From Bacteroidota bacterium (GTDB taxonomy: Bacteria > Bacteroidota > Rhodothermia > Rhodothermales > UBA10348), in contig JAAZVD010000001.1 of NCBI GenBank assembly GCA_018623785.1, forward strand, positions 1 to 20,371: DNA of 20,371 bases. The letters are read 5' to 3'. Of the stretch, positions 16,146 to 20,371 are shown one piece after another (within the stretch, counting starts at the first letter, position 1; the number at the start of each line of letters is the position of its first letter). The notes beneath the pieces were generated by a model. It searched no databases and had not been told where the DNA came from. It worked only from the letters and a program-made list of their open reading frames with translations. The translations under genes were made by a program, and so were the position numbers.

Positions 16146-17495
16146 CTATGCTGCTTCAGAACCAACGCCCTGCAGCAAGTCTTTTGCCCGGCGCGTATCA
16201 ATGCGGGCACCGAGCTGTGTCAATATGCTGAGCATACCGGCCAGGAGCCGATTCACGAAGACAAAGTGCCGGGAGCCCACAGGGCGGCGGTGTTTATAGG
16301 CCTCGCGGCCCGTTATCTGGGGGATGATGGCTTGGAACTGCTCCAGAAGCTGACCCTGTCCGAAATCGTAGTGGTCGGGGCGGTAGAGCGATTCAATGAT
16401 GGCACCAAGCGTATCAAGGACCTCAAGTAGATAGGTCCTCCCCTCCTCGTCAATGTCCACCGGCAGCATCTCGAGGTCGGTGTAGGATCTCAGAAGCGCT
16501 TCGGTATCATTGGCCATACGTGCATGGTAGAGACCCACCAATCCGTCACGGAAGGCTACAGGAAACGTTTTTATGCAGCCGAAATCCAGCAGGCCGAGCC
16601 GTCCATCAGCCCGAAAAAGGAAGTTTCCCGGGTGAGCGTCGGCGTGTACCCGAAGGGACGCTCCCACTACCTGCTCGTGAATGACATCCCACAACAGCTG
16701 GCCGTAGTGATCCCGCTGCGCCTGTGAAGGCCCCTCCTCGAGCCATTCCTTCAGATGCTGCCCCTCCATCCTCGTCATGGTCAGAACGCGCTCCGTCGTC
16801 AACGCCTCGATCCACCGGGGCGTAACAACCTGAGTACCTTCGAAGCGGCGCGCGAATTCCTCCATGTTAGCTCCTTCGATGCGGTAGTCCGTCTCCTCCA
16901 TCATCAGGTCGCGAACCTCTTCCAGGTACGGATCCACGGCCTCCTTATCGACGAAGCGCCCGGCAATGCCCCTGACCAGACGCAGGTCAGAGTCGATGCT
17001 TTCCCGTACGTTCGGATACTGTACCTTGACCACCACCGGAGTGCCATCCTTGAGCCGTGCCGGGTGCACTTGTCCCAGCGAGGCAGCTGCCACGGCATGA
17101 TTGGAGAACTCCGCAAAAACCTCTTCTGGTGGTGCTCCGAGCGCCTGGGTAACCAAGCGATGCACGAGAGCCGGACCCATGGCCGGTACATTATACTGCG
17201 CACGGGCCAGGATATCGGAGAACTGCTCCGGCAGGAAGCCTGGCTCCATGCTCAGGCCCTGAGCCATTTTCAGAGCGGTGCCCCGCAGCTTGGAAAGCTC
17301 CGAAAAAAGATCCTCGGCATTGCGGGTATGCATCTCTTGGCGAGCAGCGGTCCTATCGGTTCCCGTAGCCCGCCGACTCAGGTAGCGGGCGTAGTTCCTG
17401 CCGAACTTGACCCCCGCCTTGGCCGCCGACAACCCTCGCTCGCGAGCGCCACCCGGTGGCGCCTCCTGACTGGGGGAGGTGTCCTTATCCTGCAT
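16146..17495 (-). CDS. ABC1 / UbiB (AarF) atypical kinase family protein
   Basis: A 449-residue ABC1/UbiB/COQ8-type protein. The variant KxGQ motif reads LKMAQGLS (K76, Q79) with Ala in place of the usual Gly. The Ala-rich nucleotide loop is AVAAASLGQVH (134-144), the lysine lies in VVVKVQYP (K157), and ETDY (201-204) carries the ExD element. The catalytic loop is HADAHPGNF with D286 and N291, and the metal-binding motif is DFG (304-306). This K-x-A-Q subtype with LSME and NAASIGQVH-like segments is what I recall from Bacteroidota homologues. Characterised relatives are ATPases or kinases that support ubiquinone-type lipid synthesis; the lipid substrate here is unknown. Start ATG 17495 overlaps the preceding stop by 11 bases (ATGCAGGATAA), implying translational coupling with the helical protein upstream. 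The 135-base extension to 17630 lies wholly inside that gene and is rejected. Confidence 0.92.
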   Translation of the reverse strand: MQDKDTSPSQEAPPGGARERGLSAAKAGVKFGRNYARYLSRRATGTDRTAARQEMHTRNAEDLFSELSKLRGTALKMAQGLSMEPGFLPEQFSDILARAQYNVPAMGPALVHRLVTQALGAPPEEVFAEFSNHAVAAASLGQVHPARLKDGTPVVVKVQYPNVRESIDSDLRLVRGIAGRFVDKEAVDPYLEEVRDLMMEETDYRIEGANMEEFARRFEGTQVVTPRWIEALTTERVLTMTRMEGQHLKEWLEEGPSQAQRDHYGQLLWDVIHEQVVGASLRVHADAHPGNFLFRADGRLGLLDFGCIKTFPVAFRDGLVGLYHARMANDTEALLRSYTDLEMLPVDIDEEGRTYLLEVLDTLGAIIESLYRPDHYDFGQGQLLEQFQAIIPQITGREAYKHRRPVGSRHFVFVNRLLAGMLSILTQLGARIDTRRAKDLLQGVGSEAA

Positions 17496-18111
17496 CCGCC
17501 GTGTCCCTGCTTTCGTCCCTGTTTTCTCCGTCGTGCGACGGCGAGCGCTCTTCAAAGGGAGCGGTGCTATTGTCAAACCACTGTCGGAAAACGGGCCAGC
17601 GATCGATAGGCACATAGCCCGCCTCGACACTGTAGCGGAGTACGTCCACTATCTGAGCCGGGATGGGCGTAGACCAAGCGCTGGCCAACACCGTCAGCAC
17701 CCGGTCAGCCAAGGCAGCACTACGCTGGCGCTCCTCAGACGTATCCATCAACGACGTCTGGATGAGCTGTACGATTACCTCAGCTATTACCACCCGATTC
17801 GGGGCCAGCGAGGCTAACCATCGGTTCACACCGTGCACGGCAGAGGTATCACCGACCGTGGGGAGAGCCTCGCGCAGAGCCTCCTGAAACGGCGAAAACC
17901 AGCCCGATGCATCCCTACGAAACGCCGTAGCGGGGGCGTTTGGCTCCGCATCCATTGCGCGGGCCTCCACAGCGTCAAGCAGCATGAAAAAGAAGGCTTT
18001 CAGGCGTTCAGAAAGCGGCCAGCTACTGATCTCTTCCACGTGAGCCATCTGATGGATCGCCTCCGTGACTGCGTCAGCATAGTGGGTGCCTTCCCTGTGT
18101 GTTGTGGACAT
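17485..18111 (-). CDS. Uncharacterised helical protein coupled to the ABC1 kinase; TetR effector-domain-like, no DNA-binding part
   Basis: A 208-residue soluble, helix-rich protein with no firm family assignment. Its N-terminal region (ADAVTEAIHQMA ... WPLSERLKAFFFMLLDAVE, about 12-48) resembles the start of the ligand-binding domain of certain Bacteroidota TetR-type regulators, which I recall as frequent neighbours of this ABC1 kinase subtype. There is no helix-turn-helix domain: the ATG at 18111 is preceded in frame by TAG at 18124-18126, and I find no HTH-like sequence in other frames upstream. The C-terminus (PSHDGENRDESRDTADAG) is a polar tail overlapping the kinase start. It may be a regulator that lost its DNA-binding domain in a deletion, or a distinct accessory protein of the kinase. 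The coding call is better supported than the function. Confidence 0.6.
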   Translation of the reverse strand: MSTTHREGTHYADAVTEAIHQMAHVEEISSWPLSERLKAFFFMLLDAVEARAMDAEPNAPATAFRRDASGWFSPFQEALREALPTVGDTSAVHGVNRWLASLAPNRVVIAEVIVQLIQTSLMDTSEERQRSAALADRVLTVLASAWSTPIPAQIVDVLRYSVEAGYVPIDRWPVFRQWFDNSTAPFEERSPSHDGENRDESRDTADAG

Positions 18112-18233
18112 GCGTGGTTTCGTCTACTCTGTGTTGAGGCTGATCAAAGCGCGGATCCTCAGATCATGCGCTCTACCTGTTCAGATACGCTGTTGGACGA
18201 TGCTGGATGCATCCTCGTTACGCCGTTCATCGG

Positions 18234-18344
18234 CTATTCAACCACCGTCCCGCTCGGGTGGAGTGGCCCCGCGTGATCCCGAATGAAGTCGTTGGGAGCT
18301 TTCCCGTAGGCAAATTCCTCTTCCCGATAGCGCTCATCCCACAT
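18234..18344 (-). pseudogene. Truncated class I SAM-dependent methyltransferase (N-terminal fragment)
   Basis: The frame from ATG 18344 encodes 36 residues, MWDERYREEEFAYGKAPNDF then IRDHAGPLHPSGTVVE, and stops at TAG. The W-D-E-R-Y...E-E-F-A-Y-G..P-N-D-F pattern followed by P-x-G-x-V-x-E is the start of small TehB-like methyltransferases, where V-L-E begins the first Rossmann strand and the SAM-binding glycine motif follows. The gene ends exactly there. In a neighbouring frame the next codons read IADERRNEDAS, which looks like a degraded match to the expected I-A-x-G-E-G-R-N-A. This suggests a frameshift plus further decay. It begins 19 bp after the DUF1080 stop with a weak purine-rich leader (AGGGGGCAGAG). 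The remainder (about 150 residues) is absent before the next gene. Confidence 0.65.
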
Positions 18345-18363
18345 AATGCTCTGCCCCCTGATT

Positions 18364-19164
18364 TCAGTCCTGGCCGAGAGGGCGAATCCAGATATTGCGG
18401 AAGGACAACGTGGGACCCGGGTCTCCATGAGCCTGCAGGTGGATGGGTGCTCGCTCGAACGGTATGTAAGCTGGCCGACCGATGTAATAGGTTTCCCCTT
18501 CCATGGCCACGTTATCTTGGATCAGGATACCGTTGAAAAACGCGGTAACCCTGGCCGGCTGCGCCAACGTACCGTCCTCCTCAAATCGGGGCGCTCGCCA
18601 AATGACGTCGTACGTCTGCCACTGCCCGGGTGGGCGCATCGGATTGACCAAGGGTATGGATTGCTTGTACGTGGCACCCGCCATACCGTTTACGTAGGTC
18701 TCGTTTTCATAGGAATCCAGGATCTGCAGTTCGTAGCCCTGACCACGCTCGAGGTCCCATGCCATGAAAAGCCCGCTGTTGCCCCGACTCTGACCTGATC
18801 CGATGACACCTATGGGGACCATCCATTCGAGGTGCAGCTGGTAGTCACGGAAGTGCCGCCGGGTATGAATCCCCCCGGCCGCCTGCACAACAGAGACCAC
18901 CCCATCGTTGATCACCCAGCCGGCGGCTTCGCCGGTACGCGTGCTGACCCATTCGTCAAGATGCGTCCCGTCAAAAAGCACAATAGCGTCCGACGGGGGC
19001 GCCATTAGTCCCGCGTACGCACCCGGCGTAACAACCGGCGGTACGGGCTCCCAGACCTCCGTCTCCTCGGGTCGGGGGCGATCCTGGGCCACGGAAGACA
19101 AGGTGGAGAAGGCAAGGAAGGTGAGGACAGAAAAACGGATAAGCAGACTGCGATGGCGAATCAT
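18364..19164 (-). CDS. Secreted DUF1080 / 3-keto-disaccharide hydrolase family protein
   Basis: A 266-residue exported protein. ATG 19164 gives the signal peptide MIRHRSLLIRFSVLTFLAFS followed by TLSSVAQ, with cleavage expected after AQ (residue 27). The DUF1080 fold (concanavalin-like jelly roll) is shown by IVLFDGTHLDEWVS (61-74), WVINDGVVSVVQAAGGIHTR, YQLHLEWMVP, GNSGLFMAW, GYELQILDSYEN, GQWQTYDVIWRAPRF, VTAFFNGILIQDNV and PIHLQAHGDPGPTLSFRNIWIRPL. Members are annotated as 3-keto-glycoside or 3-keto-disaccharide hydrolases and are abundant in Bacteroidota and Planctomycetota. The sugar substrate cannot be told from the sequence, and no partner oxidoreductase gene is adjacent. It is divergent from the amidohydrolase gene. 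A further 18 codons upstream (19218) would mask the signal peptide. Confidence 0.92.
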   Translation of the reverse strand: MIRHRSLLIRFSVLTFLAFSTLSSVAQDRPRPEETEVWEPVPPVVTPGAYAGLMAPPSDAIVLFDGTHLDEWVSTRTGEAAGWVINDGVVSVVQAAGGIHTRRHFRDYQLHLEWMVPIGVIGSGQSRGNSGLFMAWDLERGQGYELQILDSYENETYVNGMAGATYKQSIPLVNPMRPPGQWQTYDVIWRAPRFEEDGTLAQPARVTAFFNGILIQDNVAMEGETYYIGRPAYIPFERAPIHLQAHGDPGPTLSFRNIWIRPLGQD

Positions 19165-19229
19165 GGCACTTCTCGATTGGAGAGAACAGGGAGAAAATCT
19201 AGCACGTGTGACCGGCATTGACCAACCAG

Positions 19230-19260
19230 TTGTACGAACGGAGTATAGCCGATAAGTTTA
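19230..19260 (+). promoter_or_regulatory. Candidate Bacteroidota-type promoter for the amidohydrolase gene
   Basis: TAAGTTTA at 19253-19260 matches the Bacteroidota -7 element TAnnTTTG except in the last base. A TTG (19230-19232, in CAGTTGTAC) lies 20 bp upstream, near the spacing expected for the -33 element. The predicted transcript would start around 19267, giving a leader of about 22 bases before ATG 19289. The same DNA also reads TTGTAC, 17 bp, TAAGTT, a weak sigma70-like arrangement. This is inferred from motif and spacing only. Confidence 0.35.
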
Positions 19261-19288
19261 CGGACCGCTTCCATCGATACGAGAAACC

Positions 19289-20371
19289 ATGAAACGTCTT
19301 CTACTCGCGCTCATCATCTCTTTGGCTTACCAACCGCTTCTTGCGCAGACAACCTGGATCCGAGCCGGAGGCGTCGTTGACGTAGAGGCCGGCTCGCTGC
19401 TTGAGAACCAAGTTATCCGGATCGAAGGCGAACGCATTGCCGCGATGGGCAGTGATCTTCGTATCCCCTCCGGAGCAGAGGTAATTGACCTTTCCGATGC
19501 TGTTGTGATGCCGGGACTGATTGAGGCCCACACTCATTTGGCGCTTTCCACCCAGGAACGCCGGGATTTCGGTCGCTTTTTCATCACGAACGTCATCGAG
19601 ACGACAGGCTACCGCGCCATCCAGGGCGTTACGAATGCCCGATCCCTGCTTGAGCATGGTTTTACCAGCATTCGGGATCTGGGCAACAGCGGAAATTACG
19701 GCGACCTGGACCTCAAGCACGCCATCGAGCACGGCTGGATTCCCGGTCCCGACATGCAAACCGTCGGACGCATCATCGCGCCCTTCGGAGGGCAGTTCCA
19801 GCTTCAGCCCGAGCATCCGGAATTGGTGGCTCCGGAGTACCTCGTTGCCGATACCCGGGACGAGATACGCAAGGCCATCCATCAAAACCTCCACTACGGC
19901 GCCGACCTGATCAAGATCGTCGTGGATGATTTCGCCTATCAATACACCGAAGCGGACCTGGCCTACGCTGTCAATGAAATAACGCGGGCCGGTACCAAAT
20001 TGGCGACACATGTGACTACGTTCCAGGGAGCGAAGAACGCGGTCCGTGCCGGTGCAGCATCGCTTGAGCACGCATGGGAGCTCGATGATGAAACCCTGGC
20101 AATGATGGTGGAGAAGGGTACGTTCCTGGTGGGTACCGATTTCCCTGCCTATTACGCTGGGTACTTTGCAGGCTATGACGATACCCTGGCCCAGGAGCTC
20201 TATGATAAGCGTATCACGCGCCTTCGGCGCGCTTACGAGGCGGGCGTCAAAATTGCCTTCGGTGCAGACGTAACCGACCAGAAGGACGGCTACACCCGGG
20301 GCTCGTTTACCATCTCCTTCATTTCATCCTTCCTCGATGCCGGCATTTCTCCGGAAGACCTGCTGCGCATC
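19289..20371 (+). CDS. Secreted metal-dependent amidohydrolase (prolidase/imidazolonepropionase-like), 3' end outside window
   Basis: The frame runs from ATG 19289 to the right edge without a stop (361 codons seen). The signal peptide is MKRLLLALIISLAYQPLLAQ, cut near residue 20. The amidohydrolase-superfamily binuclear metal site is visible in order: H81-T-H83 (GLIEAHTHLAL), K209 in DLIKIVVDD (likely the carboxylated bridging lysine), H241 in LATHVTT, H261 in SLEHAWELDD and D327 in FGADVTD. Family members usually have about 420-430 residues, so roughly 60 are missing. Related secreted enzymes act as Xaa-Pro dipeptidases or hydrolyse cyclic amides; substrate here is unknown. It is divergent from the DUF1080 gene, with a 124-bp shared upstream region. 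Confidence 0.95.
   Translation, partial: MKRLLLALIISLAYQPLLAQTTWIRAGGVVDVEAGSLLENQVIRIEGERIAAMGSDLRIPSGAEVIDLSDAVVMPGLIEAHTHLALSTQERRDFGRFFITNVIETTGYRAIQGVTNARSLLEHGFTSIRDLGNSGNYGDLDLKHAIEHGWIPGPDMQTVGRIIAPFGGQFQLQPEHPELVAPEYLVADTRDEIRKAIHQNLHYGADLIKIVVDDFAYQYTEADLAYAVNEITRAGTKLATHVTTFQGAKNAVRAGAASLEHAWELDDETLAMMVEKGTFLVGTDFPAYYAGYFAGYDDTLAQELYDKRITRLRRAYEAGVKIAFGADVTDQKDGYTRGSFTISFISSFLDAGISPEDLLRI

Noticed and set aside
16755..17609. 284-codon + strand frame opposite the ABC1 kinase
   Set aside because: Shadow of a gene with complete ABC1 motifs; no similarity to known proteins seen.
19301..20071. 256-codon open frame on the - strand opposite the amidohydrolase
   Set aside because: The + strand frame has all metal ligands of an amidohydrolase in order; the antisense frame has none.

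Overview
The window looks like chromosomal DNA of a member of the Bacteroidota/Rhodothermota group, most plausibly a Rhodothermales-like marine heterotroph. This is inference. The supports are an ATP synthase beta subunit with the long insertion after GERTREGND that I associate with Bacteroidota/Chlorobi-type AtpD; many secreted or lipoprotein enzymes of families common in that group (HEXXH metalloprotease of the DUF5117/DUF4953 type, DUF1080, LVIVD-repeat lipoprotein, DUF305, exported amidohydrolase); start codons that mostly lack a Shine-Dalgarno sequence; and GC-rich DNA. I see no rRNA, tRNA, CRISPR array, insertion sequence or phage gene.

Layout. 1-187 (+) is the tail of an unidentified protein, possibly a beta-propeller. 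It converges on the F1 genes atpD-atpC (735-2228 and 289-696, -) across a perfect GC-rich hairpin at 232-265. A 320-bp divergent region separates atpD from a + strand pair: a secreted zinc metalloprotease (2549-5080) overlapped by ATGA with a serine beta-lactamase-like hydrolase (5077-6114). From 6120 to 19164 everything is on the - strand. In order of transcription (right to left) this is: a DUF1080 glycoside-hydrolase-like protein; a broken methyltransferase start; a helical protein overlapping an ABC1/UbiB-type kinase; a ChrA transporter; SbtA with its PII-like partner SbtB; a ring-cleaving dioxygenase/glyoxalase with an alpha/beta hydrolase (MhqO/MhqD-like pair); a lipoprotein metallophosphoesterase; DUF305 and LVIVD lipoproteins ending at a strong terminator (7507-7545); and an ATP-grasp enzyme with RidA. 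The window ends inside a divergent + strand secreted amidohydrolase (19289 to the edge).

How the genes work together. The atp genes give the catalytic core and inhibitory subunit of F1. The metalloprotease, serine hydrolase, amidohydrolase and DUF1080 protein look like a secreted or periplasmic degradative repertoire for peptides and sugars. SbtA/SbtB would import bicarbonate with Na+ under nucleotide-sensing control. The MhqO/MhqD-like pair suggests handling of quinones or aromatic electrophiles. ChrA would deal with oxyanions. DUF305 with the LVIVD lipoprotein forms an exported pair, perhaps metal-related.

Most unusual observations: (1) a junction near 18112-18233 where a SAM-methyltransferase gene loses its 3' end and a TetR-like protein appears to have lost its DNA-binding 5' end, as if by one deletion; (2) a 26-codon open frame overlapping the end of sbtB that reads like the first membrane helix of a sodium:solute symporter but has no normal start codon; (3) a SbtA-SbtB pair whose SbtB lacks the C-terminal redox loop known from cyanobacteria. 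I did not find a clear candidate for a wholly new multi-gene system.
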